A stretch of DNA of 38,657 nucleotides, taken from NCBI GenBank assembly GCA_021464525.1, contig JADRCO010000299.1:1-38657 (forward strand), read 5' to 3'. Below, piece by piece: positions 10,520-23,600 of the stretch. The translations under genes were made by a program, and so were the position numbers. This stretch comes from Rhizophagus sp. LPA8_4_AMF. Its lineage: Eukaryota; Glomeromycota; Glomeromycetes; Glomerales; Glomeraceae. How positions within the stretch are numbered: position 1 is the stretch's first letter; each line of letters starts with the position of its first letter. The notes beneath the pieces are model-generated. The model ran no database searches. It was given only the letters and a program-made list of their open reading frames with translations, and had not been told where the DNA came from.

Positions 10520-11595
10520 AATGAAGTTGAACTTAGAAGAGTGTTATGGAGATTTCAAATACTTAATACATTAAATGATGGTAATTTTTGCTCGTATAGT
10601 AGCATTATCAAAAGAAAATTTTAAGACAACTATATCAATGGTATCAATTCTCAATATGACTCCTCAATTGAAGTTGATATGGGATGTAGTGACTAAGGAG
10701 ATTAGTTTTTATGGTCATGTTATATTACAAAAATGATGTCACTAAAGATTGGAGATTTCATGGTACAGTCAAATCTCGATGTACCGAACTCGCTGTTCAG
10801 GAACTAAAGTTCGGTATATAGGTGATGTTCGGTAAATCAAATTTTCTTTATATACCGAACTCTATAAGCAAGCAATTAAAAGTTCGGTACATCAAAAATC
10901 ACATGATTTTTCATATAATATACTTATCATATGCGCAGCATAAAAATATTGAAATTTGTAAAAAATAAATATTCAAAAAATTACATTAATGTAAAATAGT
11001 CAAAAAATAAATTTGCTAATAAAATAAAGAATAAGATAATACTTTATCTACTGATGCTAATGCTTTTGAAGTAGATATTTTTGACTGTAAAATTATTTCT
11101 TCTTCTGCAAGATCCATTTCATTTAATTTACCATATTTACAATTTCTTCCTGTAATTTCTTCTCCATAATCATCATTATCATCAATTAAAAAAAAATCCG
11201 AAGAAATGAAAAATAATTTTAATTATAATCTACCGATTCAGCCAATCATGTGACCAGTTCGGTATATCGAAATTTTTTTTATTATAATTTATAATAAATG
11301 GTAAATCAATAAAAGTTCAGTATACATTATATAAAGTTCTATATGATATTCGGTATATCAAGATTTTTCAAATATTATGAAACTGGTTTTTTAAAAAAAG
11401 TTCGGTAAGTCAAGAGTTCGTTACATCGTGGGTTCGTTACATCGAGATCAGACTGTAATCCTTTTTTGGGTGCCCCTTTACGAACCGATGATGGTTATAA
11501 TATTGGTACGATAGTTCGTGAAAGTCTAAAGAAATTTGCTAAAGGTTTTCATAAATGTATTAGAATTACAGGCCGATACTTTAGGTTTGGTTGAT
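10520..11595 (+). pseudogene. GAF-domain protein pseudogene, split by a transposon
   Basis: GAF domains bind small ligands or chromophores in signalling proteins. The first part (10520-10763) reads 'NEVELRRVLWRFQILNTLND', matching the usual 'NE.ERL.ALRRF.ILDTL.D' opening. Then, with frame changes, it reads 'GHVILQ' and 'DVTKDWRFHG'. The second part (11458-11595) reads 'PFLGAPLRTDDGYNIGT' and 'RESLKKFAKG', matching 'F.AGAPLRT.DGYNIGT'. Removing the element at 10766-11455 together with one TA fuses the halves in frame across HG-NP-FLGAPL. Internal frameshifts and the lack of a start show that the gene is dead. The Tc1 element abuts its 5' end at 10519. Confidence 0.7.
10766..11455. mobile_element. 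Pogo/Tigger-type non-autonomous element (690 bp)
   Basis: Inverted ends begin CAGTCAAATCTCGATGTACC (left, from 10766) and, read inward from the right end at 11455, CAGTCTGATCTCGATGTAAC. TA flanks both sides. CAGT..CTCGAT..CGAAC termini are typical of the pogo/Tigger branch of Tc1/mariner. The interior holds several TTCGGTA motifs in both orientations. At 11040-11200 on the minus strand a short open stretch reads 'DDYGEEITGRN' and later 'EMDLAEEEIILQSKIS', possibly the tail of a lost transposase, so this would be a deletion derivative. Confidence 0.8.
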
Positions 11596-11599
11596 AAAA

Positions 11600-12925
11600 T
11601 GTTATATTATTATGTAATGGTTATGTAATTATTGTTTAGAATTCGGCAAATATGATTTGAACATGCCTTTGGTTTTTTTTAAAAAAAAAAGAAAATAGGA
11701 TTTGTTGTGTAACAAAAAAAGTATATTTGTATTTAAAAGATTTTTCTTCTTTTTTTCGTAAGAAAATTATATATACGAAATATATAAATATATGTAAAAA
11801 AAAAAAAAAAATGTTAAATGGGAAAATGTTGAAATGTTATGCAATATTAAAAAATGAAAAAGATAAAACGTGAATAACTTTCCTCCTTAAATATCACAAA
11901 CATCAATAACTGACAATAGTAAAATATTACTATAATTATTATAATTTATTTATTTTCATGATATTTTTTTTTTCAAGTTCATTAGCTGTAGGATTATAAT
12001 AAAATTGTTTATTAAGTTCCATCGCAAAATGAAAATCATTAAAAGTATAAAAATGGCAAAAAAAACGTTTATTTTACTCCGTACGATTTAGAGTATTTAG
12101 TTAACTAAAAAAATGGCTATAATCATTAATAGACTAGTTGCAATGTTGTGTAATATATTTAGAAACAAAAGATTTAACAATAATATTAATAGTTTTCAAA
12201 TAACAAACCAAATTTTATGAACCCTATGAAGGGGAAATTAAAAAAATTGTTCGAAAAAATCAAAAAAATTAAATGATTTAAAAAAAACAAGAAAAAAATT
12301 AAGTTGATCGAGAAAATATAACGATAAGTTGACCAAAAAAAACTAATAGTTATAATTGAGAATATTATTATTACGTGTAGGTTAGTCAAATTGATTTAAA
12401 AATTTGAGTTAATCAAAAGTAAAAATTAAATAATTGATCAATAATAATAAAAAAATTCAGTTGATCGAAAAATTAAAAATATAATCGGTTAATCAAATCA
12501 CAACCCGGTTAAAAAACCAAACTGATTAAACTTGATTAAAAATCCAATATCCAACCTCTAAATCCGGTTTAAAAAACTGCCAAAAATATTTAAAAAAAGG
12601 GTCTTAAAAAAGAACCGGCGGAAGGAAAAAATTTTTTTAAAAAAAAATCTGGGTAAAACAAAACCGAAGTGAACAAGAAAAAAAAAATCCAGTATTTACA
12701 AAACTGATGATGATGGAAGAGGAATATGATTAATATCATCATAAAAAAAAAATTTCCTGGTCACAAAAATCGTGCACATAATATTGATTGGATAGATCAG
12801 GGTCATCAGACGCAGACACATCACGGGTTTCATGATACACAATTCAAGTATACGGAGGGTAATCTAAATTACCAAAGAGCAGTATATGATATAAGATAAA
12901 AATGATTTATAAATGAAAATTAAAA
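11600..12925. other. Non-coding AT-rich spacer
   Basis: No gene seen. The sequence is simple A/T runs, with GGTTAA/AACCGG-like and TTGATC words around 12420-12560. The 67-codon minus-strand frame at 12186-12389 is low complexity and rejected. Confidence 0.55.
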
Positions 12926-13076
12926 TGCATGTTACTATTAAGTATCAAGAAAAATGATTTATTATTTCATGAATATAAAGGATTAAATTATTCATGAAAA
13001 GGATTAAATATTTATATATATTTGTGAATATAAAAGTATTATTATTATACAAGAAATTTATATATTATATGTACAT

Positions 13077-15532
13077 TTATGCTATTTTTAATATGTGATT
13101 ATCAATATCATTTCTAATATTTCGAATTTCATTGCGAACTTCATTGAATTCACAGATATAAGAGTTAAGCAAAACCTTATCACTACAATCCATTTTCTCT
13201 GAAAAGTTAATAATTTTTTGAACTTTTTGTTCATTTAACAGTAAGTTATCAATCAAATATCTAATTGCGCTAAATTCATCTTTAAGAAGTTTCTTATCTT
13301 TTTCATTCATTTTATCTGAAAACTTTAATTTTCGATTCATTTTGTATTTTTTATATATTCCTTGATCTTTTGGTTCATTAAATAGGTTGCTATTGATTAT
13401 GTGTTTAATACTATAAAATTCAATTACAAGCAATATCCTGTCATTTTTATGAATTTCTAATGTTTTTAATTTTTCATCAGATTTATTATATTTATTGAAC
13501 ATTTCCTCATCTTTTGGTATATCTAACAAGCGGTTACAAATCACGTGTCTAATTTGGCGAAACTCATCTATAAGAAATTTCTTAACTTCTTCGTCCATAT
13601 CATTTGAAAAATCTTCTCGTTGAGAATTATACGCTTTGAATATTTTCTCAATATTTGGTTCACCTAACAAATGTTTATCAATCAACTTTCTAATTTCACG
13701 AAATTCATTATTGAGCAATTTCTCGTCTCCCTTGTTCACATTGTCGGAAAATTTTAATTCTCGTTTATATTTATATTCAGCAAACATTTTCTGATCCTTT
13801 TGATCTTCTGATCTATTTTCTAACGCGTATGTATCTATAACATGTCTAATTTTTCGAAATTCTTCAATAAGTAATTCCTGATCTTCTTTATGTATACTTG
13901 AAAAATTTAGTTTCTCTCCTTGTATTCTATATAAAGTAAACATTTCTTCAATATATGCTTTATTCATCAGCCAGTGATGAATCTTAGTTGCAAAACTGCT
14001 AAATCTATTTTCAAACTTATATTCAAACTCATTTATTGCCCAATTCTGATCTTCGTTAATTTCGTTTAAATCATTTTGATGTAACAGGTAACGAAAAATT
14101 GCGCATCTAATCTTACTAAATTCTTTTATAAGTACTTTCTTATCTTCAACCTTAATTTTTGAAAATTTAAAATCAAGTTTTGGATTTAATCTACTACGTT
14201 TAATGAAATCTATTGAATCTTGTATGAAATTAAGAGATTTATGTACAAAGCCCCGTGGACTTAAACGGAAATCACCGAAAAAAAATATTATAATACCCGC
14301 CAAAGTGCCTAAAGATTATTTAAAAGAAAAGCGTTAATAAAACTAATTTATAGTTTTAAATTATCAAATTATTAAAGTTACTAACCAAAAGCACCACCGG
14401 CTGCTGCAATCGAACTAAGAACAGTATTCGATCTATTATAAGGTTTATTAATTAGATGTTAATGTAATATTTGTAATTATCATAACTGAGAATATTATTA
14501 ACAGTTAATTTACCGTTCTTCGCTTGTCTGTTCTTGAGTAAAGCTTCCAGCAGCTATAGAAAAATAACCAGTTGTTCCTACTGGTATATTATACGGATTA
14601 CTATTAAAAGGAAAATAGTTGATATAATTTTCTATTTTCTGTGTCACATGGTAATTGGGATCTAATCCAAAAATAGCACGAGCATCACCCGGAAGAATAG
14701 ACCTATAGGTACTCGTTTTAAACTTGACCTTGAAGATACATAATAAAAAAATTAATAAATATGACGTAAACTAAATAATTAAATATATGAAATATCTTAC
14801 CACTGCAGCATTATTGACCATTCCGGCAATAAAGTTCAATTGAAGCTTAAACTCTGACAGAGTAGCCTTATCCATTTGACTAATAGCCTTGTTCGTATTT
14901 GTCAATGGATTAAAATCTATTTCAAAAAAAGAATTTTTAATTCGCAAAAGTTCAAATCAGATGTGATTTCCAAGAGATTATTACTTACCAGGGGGGGTTA
15001 ATTGTATGGTAAGTGAAGCTATTCCAAGAGTGTTTATTTCTGCAGCGGTCGTGTTATCATAGAAATAGAAGCCAATTTTTTGCAAGCCATCTATGCCACT
15101 ATTTGGTTTGGCAAATTTGAAGGTTTTATTAGCTTTGAAGGTGAGGCAATGATCTCTATAGATATCATAATCGATTACATTAGGAGATATGTAGCTATTA
15201 CAGCCATCAATTTGTGTTTTTTCGTCATTCTTTGCTATTAAGTCACATCGTATAATTCTCAATTCTGGGGATGCCCCACATATTACTATATCTATTATAA
15301 GTAAAAGGCGTCTGTTAGCGTAACCGTTCAAGAGTTTAATATTTTAATTTGTAAAAAGTAAAATCTTACCAGGGACGTCAATTTCATTCAAGAATATTTG
15401 GTCAACTTTTAAATTTGGTTTATCTTTTACGATGTTATGTATTAGATAACATAAGTAGAGAAGATATGCGATAATAATTGACAAGTATAAAAAGTAACGG
15501 AAAAAATGAAACGGACGTGGCTCGTTACCCAT
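13077..15532 (-). CDS. Gene B: two-TM protein with repeated helical tail
   Basis: An intact member of the family, of unknown function. Exons are 15370-15532, 14989-15291, 14801-14916, 14514-14728, 14386-14432 and 13077-14308 (163, 303, 116, 215, 47 and 1232 nt, total 2076, giving 691 aa). All introns are GT..AG. I chose the ATG at 15532 because it aligns with the start of gene A; an open extension to 15637 is not conserved. TM1 is at about residues 13-34. A presumed extracytosolic domain (about 40-265) follows, with Cys in ICG, RCD, DGC and DHC and an NTT site. A Gly/Ala-rich TM2 lies at about 268-295, ending FFFGDFRLSPRG. The tail at about 320-691 is roughly eight repeats of 40-50 residues, each with a charged linker then 'LLxxEFxxIRxxIxxxLL'. 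The tail is predicted helical and could be a protein-interaction rod. Confidence 0.82.
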
Positions 15533-16498
15533 GATTAATATAAGTTTAATAAATAACAAGAGATTGTTAATTTTTAAAAAACTTTTTAGGCTCTTTTTAT
15601 TATTAATTGGCGTAGTACTTTTAAAATACGGTCTCACAAGAAAATTGTATATACGTTTATATATTATATGATTGATTGTAAAAATATATATATATTTGTA
15701 TGTATATATATTTAATTATTTATAGATATTGTATGTATCTTGCAGATTAAAATGATTGTAAATTTCCAATAACGTTTATATGCATTTAAAACTGCGAATT
15801 TTTATATATAAGTAGATTAAAGTCATTGTAAATTTCCAATAACGTCCTAAATTACGATTTGTTTTTTTTTATTATTAAATATACTAACTGGTTAAAGAAA
15901 TGTCCTGGCGGATAAATGCATATCTACTTACGAATTTTATTTTATTTTGCAGATTAAATTGATTCTTTTGACTATAAAAAGAAAGCTGATCACATGTGAT
16001 TATTGACTTGATCAGGAGGCTGAAACCAAATGTATCAAATCGGTTTCTGATAAATCGGGTCTACCAAATTTGGGTGCAACCGGATACAGTTGACCTGGTA
16101 CAAGGTATTTAAAGAGATTTTAAAAAGAATTTGGAATTAAAAAATTGAATAAAATAAAAAAAAAAAAACTTTATAAAAAAATAATAAAAGACAAAATTTG
16201 CGCATTTTTTTTATTTAAAGGATGATACAAATTTTTACGAATTTTTACTTATTGACCCTTTTTAAATAAATTAAAGTTCTTCAACCGACTACCAAATAAA
16301 TAATCCTGTCGAAATGTTTATTAAATATTAATGCATTCACTAACTAAACTAAAATAATAAGACAAACTAGAAAATAGACTAATAATAGTTAACAATGAAT
16401 GTCTTCAATTTTAAAACCTTATTTTTTCAGCCAAAAAGTCTGAAACCGAACCGGAACTACATGCCGATCGATACAAACCGTGAACATATTTTAATAAT

Positions 16499-16557
16499 CG
16501 AACAGTAACAGAAATTTTCTGTGGTTAATTATTTTGTTCCCGGGTTAGCCATACAAT
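16499..16557 (+). repeat. Dispersed repeat, copy 3 of 3
   Basis: Same sequence as at 1013-1064 (GAAATTTTCTGTGGTTAATT) and about 6323-6383. The gene A and B copies continue with GTTCCCGG and ATACAATTTAT, which the first copy lacks. Confidence 0.6.
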
Positions 16558-17181
16558 TTATAGCAATAATTGTGATGTCATACTTAAAAAAAACATTAAT
16601 CAATAGTAAAAAAACAATTTTTTTTTTTGGTCTGCTTACTCGAATATTCGATCGACAAGGTGCGTATTTTGCAAAATTTTAAAACAAGGATACGATTATG
16701 ACTGATAATATTGGATGACAATTAAAAATTATTTGGTGTAATATAAATGGAAAAGAATCTTATTTTAAAATAGTCAACGATTTCGATAGCATTAGATATA
16801 TAATGAAAACAATAAGTACGGATTTTATATTTTCATAACAGATATATTGAAACAAATATGCATGCACCTATCCTAATGAATCATTGATTGCTTTGTATGA
16901 ATAAAACTTTGAACCGAATGAATATCTAATTATGGTAAAGTTTTTTATTGATTAATGCGGGGCGTTCTTGTGTATCATACAAAAAAAAAAAAATTCCTTT
17001 CATAGAAATCTAAATAAAAAAATCAATATCAAAAAAATTTAATTGAGTTCCATTTAAAATTGGCACAAAAAATAATATTGCTAATATATTTTATTTTTAT
17101 TTCTCAACGTGAACAAAGTTACAATTTACATAATATTGCTAATATATATTATTTGCTGTATGTTGTTGTGTTGTCAATTTG

Positions 17182-17226
17182 CGTCAGGTGACAGCTGGAC
17201 GTGCATCAGGTGCACCTGACGGTCTT
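17182..17226. repeat. Nested CAGGTG palindromes
   Basis: TCAGGTGCACCTGA is a perfect 14-bp palindrome (about 17208-17221). In addition GCGTCAGGTG upstream pairs with CACCTGACG, and a further GACGC follows, so the segment can form a cruciform or hairpin. It lies in an island of higher GC. The gene A block keeps only part of it (GCATCAGGTGACAACTG near 7255). Confidence 0.55.
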
Positions 17227-18600
17227 GACGCTCATGGATCGACGCCCGAGGAAGAAAACTTTATTTTAAATTTACGGTATTACAACGAATTCACTCATGT
17301 TATAAGGTATTCTACAAAATGATGTGATTCTCAAGAGTAGTTTAAATATTTTAACTTATCTTTATTATGTTAAAAATATATTTTTGGGGCGTTTTCAATT
17401 AAAGATAGAATAATTTATGGATCATCAACTAAATTTTTAATAATTTAGAGATACTGTAATTTAACTCTTATATAAAAAGAGTTTGATAACTACAATTTAG
17501 ATATTATATAAATGCATAAATTTCTTTTAGATTATTATTTAAACACTTAATTTGCGAAATTCATCGTTAAACACTAAAGCTCACCAGTCACCATACCAGC
17601 ATTATGATGTACTTTTGGCCAGAATTAAAAAAATCTTATAAGCCACTGGCCGACATTACATAATAAGTTTACTGTCACTGATGATCGTCAGTAGTATGTT
17701 TATTATCACGATGCGCCAGATGTGTCGCGTCCTTTCATGTTTCATTTTTTATCATTTATTTTGGGAGCAGAATTTTTTCATAAAAAGTATCATTTCACTG
17801 TATAACACACTCTGGGGGCATAGAAAGTAAAACCCGATTACCAGTGTTTTAGCTTATATTGTATATTATTCCTTCAAATTTAACAAATACTGTATATAAT
17901 AAATAACGAGAATTATTTTATTATTGAATTATAATAGACAATATTCTTAAAATTCTCGTGACGTTATTTAATCTTATTCATAAATAGTCTATGTTTATTA
18001 TTTTGTAACATACGCAACACACTAACCCAGATAAATAAATTCAATTGGGCTTGATTCCAAGATTCTTACATAATCATTCATTAAAAAAAATTTTTATCTC
18101 AGTGCTAATAAACAATACAATGGAATAAACTATTGTTATATGAAAATACAATATATCTTAAAAATAATAAATAAAAAGTTAATTATTAGATTTTATTTAA
18201 ATTAAAAAACGTCCAAAGTCAACTCTAATCTAAAGAGAATAAGATCATCATTATTTTAATTTTTGTAATTTGAATAAATAAAATATAATGTTCAAATTTT
18301 AATCAGTTTCATTCTGTGAATAATTTGGTAAGTTCGCGAATTATTTTCATTCCAAAAGATTTGTATTCACCACAGGCGATAAACGATAATAATAGATTTT
18401 AAGAATCTACATATTTATCAGATGACTGAAATTACAAATGACTAATTTGAGTTAATGTTGCCCAGTACTATAATTCTGGCCTACATTACATAATTTTTCG
18501 ATTAAAATCATGTGACAAGAGGTCAACCAATCAAAATCAAATGACTGAAATGACTAATATTTTTGCATACGTAATTAATTGTATTCACATGTACGAGATT

Positions 18601-20085
18601 AAATTTTTATATAAATAATGGTTAACCTAAATATTTTTTTCTGTTTGATGAATTTTTGTTTAGTTTTTTTTAAAAAAACTCCTTTAACAAAAATTCCCAT
18701 TATTCCAACTTATAATTAGTTATTATATGACATATAATATTAAATGTAAGATAATAAATAGTAATTTAAAAATAATTTATTATCAATTCTATATTAATTA
18801 TTAACAAATTTTAAGCAAAACCACAAAAAAACAAATTAAAAAAAAATCAATGATAATTTACTGAAACACATCCAGAAGCTATTTACAGAACAATTTTTCT
18901 CAGAGAGGAAAATTGTTCAGAGACATCATTCTCAAAGAGAAAAGAATACCTATTTTCTTTTGAAATGTTGTCATGATGAAAGTTTTCAGGCATTTGCAAG
19001 AAAATGAAGTAAGGTGTATGTTAATAAAAAAAGAGGACCTAAAATTATAAGTTGATTTTTCATATTTTTATTATTCTTGCATTGTTTAACTAGTTTGCAA
19101 CAAAATAATGATCAAGGAGGATTCCTTAAAATAATAAACAATATAAATATTGTTGATGATGATATAGTACAATGTACTGTTATGTTGGAACATGTGGCCT
19201 GATTTTGTATTGTGTAATAATACACATCGATGATTAACAATATTTATACCCCTTATTTTATTATTTGAAATTTTTTCTCATAATTTTATGATCTGTCAAA
19301 CGCGTTTTACTGTTAAAAAATTATGACACAATGTACTGAGTTATCTTTCAAGAGAAAGGAATAATACTAGAATATATGGAAAATTTTAATTTTTAACCTT
19401 GCATAAATAGCAAGAAAATTGGATGTGGCTTACCACAATATTGACAGATACAAGAAGACAAGAAAACTGAAAATTTACTGTGATTAGGACACTCACCTGC
19501 TCTCAATAATAATTAAAAAATGCACTTGTAAATGAAGTTACAAAGAACTGATGTCAACCTTTTACATGAAGGTATTAATAAATTGGATTGAGTTGTCGTC
19601 TAATAACTGCTAAACAGTCAACTAAGGATGATACTCAAAACTTTCTGAAATCTTTTCAACACCACTTTTTTTCTGCAAATCATATGAACACTTATAATTA
19701 TGAACATTGGTTAATATTAGTTCAAACCAATAATTTAGTTAGTGCTGAAGCAAGAAGATTATATGAAGAATATAAGGAAAAATGTAAAGAAATTTATATA
19801 TTGGCGTGAATAGAGAAAATGATTTATTAGTAAATGAAATCAATGATGAGGAAGATGAGGAAAGGGTAGATTTATTATTTTAAATATTTTTAGTTTTGAA
19901 TGCTTATATTACAATATATTATTAATGCAATGTCAAATAATTTTAAATTTTTAAAATTAGAGCTTTAGATTTTTATGTTAATAAAAATAACATTAATTTA
20001 TATTCATTTCCATGTTGCTGCAACAAAACCTTTTATATCAAAACAGTTCAGTTTAGTTGGTGTGGAAAATATAAAGAAAAAAAAC
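18601..20085. other. Decayed DNA, possible Tc1 5' part and an unplaced open frame
   Basis: No intact gene. Around 18890-19050 the plus strand has coding-like scraps ending in a 'KKRGPKI' motif that could be the N-terminal DNA-binding part of the transposase relic downstream. The 73-codon plus-strand frame at 19588-19809 ('SAEARRLYEEYKEKCKEIY') has protein-like composition but no recognised homologue and no clear splice context. Confidence 0.35.
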
Positions 20086-20676
20086 TCATGATTAAGCACA
20101 AGTTATTTTCTCTGATGAAATAAGTATTGAGATTGGAAGCAATTATGGCAAATAAGAGCTTGAAGCCATATAGGGAAAAGGTTTAACACTGAATGTTTAA
20201 CACCTATGACCTACCTTTAAAAGTGGTTGAAAATTAGTTATGGTTTGGGATGTTCTGCAGGAGGGATAAAAGAACCATTAATTTTTTGTGATGAAAATAA
20301 AGAAGAAAATGAAAAAATCAATTCAAATACAGTACATACACCAGAATCTTAAAATCACATCTCCATTCATTTCAGTATATAGTCTGTGAATTAACAGAAG
20401 TCATAATTTTTAGCAGGATAATGCACTCATCTATACTATGAAAATAATTAAGGATTGGTTGAAAAAGAATAAAATTATAATTATTAATTGGCCAGCAAAT
20501 TCTCTGAATTAAATCCAATAGAGAATATTTAGATTCAGTTAAAAGATAATATTCAGAGTTAGAAGCTCTTTTGAATGAAAATTTTGGACTGCTCCATTTT
20601 TAAAGAGATTGTTGCTTCAGTGCCACAATAAATCATTGCAGTACCAAAAGTGAAGGGAGGGTCAACAAATTACTAA
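20086..20676 (+). pseudogene. Old Tc1-family transposase relic
   Basis: Across shifting frames the family landmarks follow in order: QVIFSDEIS (first Asp), MVWDVLQEG/GCSAGG (the usual 'VWGCFSWGG' area), FQQDNALIYTMK read through a stop (second Asp), INWPANS then ELNPIENI (third acidic residue kept), and the family-style end 'IIAVPKVKGGSTNY' with its stop at 20674-20676. Several stops and frameshifts make it non-functional. It is far more decayed than the element at 9.2 kb and is not closely similar to it. I could not find its inverted repeats. Confidence 0.75.
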
Positions 20677-20699
20677 CTATTTTAAAAATTATTTTTTAC

Positions 20700-23600
20700 T
20701 AAATTTTAATGATTATTAATAAAAATTTGCCAGTTTTTATATTAATTTTAAATCCAACACTTTCAATGTGACTGAAAGATATTTGATAGACATATAGAAC
20801 TTTCTTTATATATTATTTTTATTATAAACTTACAATGGACATTGTAAATAGTGATATATAAATATTTATCTAAAGTAATTGTTAACCTAAGATATGTTTC
20901 ATGCACAAAATCTCATACACTCTCTTTATATGCAAAGAATCTGTCTTACTTTATGTACATTTCAGTACTATATTAATTCCTTATAGTAGTGAAAGCCATT
21001 CAAAAGCAGACTGATGATAAGATAATATTCTGGTACTGATTATATGGGGAAACCTTGCAATTTTATATTTTGAGTAAATGCTTATAATAATTAAATTATA
21101 TATATGTGCATTTATAATTACTAAATTAAGACATTTTGCAGAATTCTGATATAGAGGCCAGAGTTAGAGAGAATACAAGATCCACATACAAGGATAATCA
21201 TGATAAAGCTAAAACAAAATCTTGTTGAATTGTTGAAAGCTGCTTGGGCACAACATATCAGTTTATATAATATTGATTAAAAAAACTGGTAGTAACTCTT
21301 TCAGTTACTACCTAATTGGCTAATTTGCAAAAAAGCTTGTATTGATAACTATAACTTTTTTATTCATGATATCCAAATGCATATTCATTTCTACATTCTT
21401 TTTCAATTAATGGAGACCTTATGGAATTTGAAATTGGTTATCAGAGAATTTACCAAGAAGATGATATAGATGTAATATAATTGTCATTATGTAAACCATA
21501 ATGAGTGCTTTTTTGTACACAGAGTATATTTTTTTATTTCCACCAAAGCCATCAATATTATACTGATAAAATTTAACAGTATCTCATAGATCTATTAATA
21601 TACTTAGCTCCATTATGAAGCGGAATGATAATGCAATTTCTTCACCAGCTTGCATGAGTAAGTTATCAGAGCATGAGAAAGTGGACCCTTTCTTGGCAAT
21701 GCATGTAATAAGAAAAGCATTGGTGGCAGGATAAGGCAACTAATAAGAAGAAGAGATTTTAAACTAAAAGAATTATTACCTGGTAATAATAATAATTAGG
21801 TCACTTCTAATTCAACAAATTGAAGAGACTTTGCTTGAAAACTTTATGAATAAAATTCACAACTCACATATAGAACCTATGATCAATATATTGATGAGAT
21901 GACCAGTCATATTGTAACTTATCCTCCAAAAAAAGATTCACCTGAAGATGATTGTTTCTTTCCAAGCAGATAGTGAAATGTGACTTGATGCAACAATAAT
22001 CTGTCCCATTCACTAGTATAGACACAGAAATTCACTCACCGTCAATAAAAATGGTAATTTTCTGTTACAGAGGAGTATATATAGTATATATGTTTCAAGG
22101 CAGTTTGTCCTGGTTATGAGAAGATTTAACCTAAATTAGGAGATCACTGCTGATACAGTTTTAAGGCATTATTAGAATGGGCCAATAATTTAGGCCGATG
22201 GGCGATTTGGGACGTGGTCAAGTTTGGCAAGTTGCAAAGCAATGTGAAGGAATTCTTAGAGGAATCAGGCGGATTTATTTTATCTCCATATCTTTACATT
22301 TTCGTAATAATAAAAAAAAAATCTACACCACGTGCTTACGTCTTTTTTAGTTGAAAGTTAATTATCCATGGTTTGGTTGTTATTTCGGAATTGGCATTGA
22401 AATAATTTATTTAAGAACATTCCAGCTTTAATATCGAAAAACATGTAAAAAGGTGGACTGTCTAGTGAGGCTACTCCTGAGTTTAGATAGGTTTAGAAGA
22501 GTTATTGCTGTCAGTAAAAAGTCTTTTAGAAATTTACGCATGACCATTTAATAATCGATTTTTACGTTGGTAGTTACAATTTACACCTTTATTTACAAAT
22601 GTATATGATAAAATTCCTATTCCAGTCTATCCTAAATCTATTACTATATTATTTAAATTTTTTACAAGTAATAAATTTATCATATACCAATAATTTATAT
22701 TTGTAGTTAGTTCATTGTCTTCTATAGCTTCTAATCTTTCCCGCTTCTTTTTTCTTGTTATACCGTTTTCTTTCTGTATATTCATCTCATTTAATTATTT
22801 CTCCGCATCTATCTTTCTAAATACTATTTTTAGCTTCCAAACCCTATCACTTCTTGTTTTCTAAACTCAAATAAAGTTTCTTATTCACAATACCTTCAAT
22901 AACCTCGTGTACTACTTTGCGTTAAATAGTATGACTCAATATTTGACTCAACTTATTTTTCCAATTATAAATATGATTATCTTTAGCAGCAACGTTAATT
23001 TTATCAAGATAACGAATATTTAAACTAACGCGTCATTTATATATGAAGAGACTTTATATTTTTACGTCATATATCTATTTCTCGCCTTTACAATAATAAT
23101 GAATGACGTGTCATTATAGAAATTTATTTATATTAAATATAGTCAAAATAAAATAATAAAATGACATTTAAAAATTTCTGCAACCAATACAGATTTTTGA
23201 TCATTCATAATCACGAAAATAAAAAATGAAATTAACACATTATAGAAACTAAATGTATTTACTAAAAGATAAATGGTTTTTATAACATGTTCCTTTTTCT
23301 GAAATTTTCTTTGGATATCAACGAACGTATGTATTTTTTTATACTCGAAACAAGCGATCAATTTTTTTTCTTTTGGTACCTTTGTACCGGTATTGGATTC
23401 ACATTCACATGCTGTCGTTAAATCAGCTTCTCTTATTTTAAATTCATAATTATAACACGTTATTGTCTTAATAATTATTAACCCAATTTCAATATAAAAG
23501 ATAAAAGGATTAATTAATAAAAATAAATGATGTAATTACCTATTAATCATACTACAAATTGCCTTCATTATTATTTTTTTCTTATTAAACACCTTTTCGA

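Larger units (their letters stand above)
12930..18600. repeat. Segmental duplication, copy 2 (gene B block)
   Basis: This is the partner of the block at about 2990-8430, in the same orientation and about 9.9 kb away. It includes gene B and the same succession of upstream landmarks. The distal match fades at about 18560-18600, near GTCAACCAATCAAAATCAAA, matched at about 8309-8330. Indels are frequent outside exons. Confidence 0.8.
15640..18600. other. Upstream region of gene B, no gene
   Basis: Non-coding, with AT microsatellites at about 15690-15720, a dispersed repeat at about 16499-16557, GGCCAGAATTA-type units at 17595-17670 and 18451-18490, a tail-repeat scrap at about 17545-17572, and a GC-richer palindrome at 17180-17230. 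Confidence 0.55.

Noticed and set aside
15533..15637. Upstream extension of the gene B frame to an earlier ATG
   Set aside because: The extra residues have no counterpart in genes A or C. The ATG at 15532 aligns with the gene A start.
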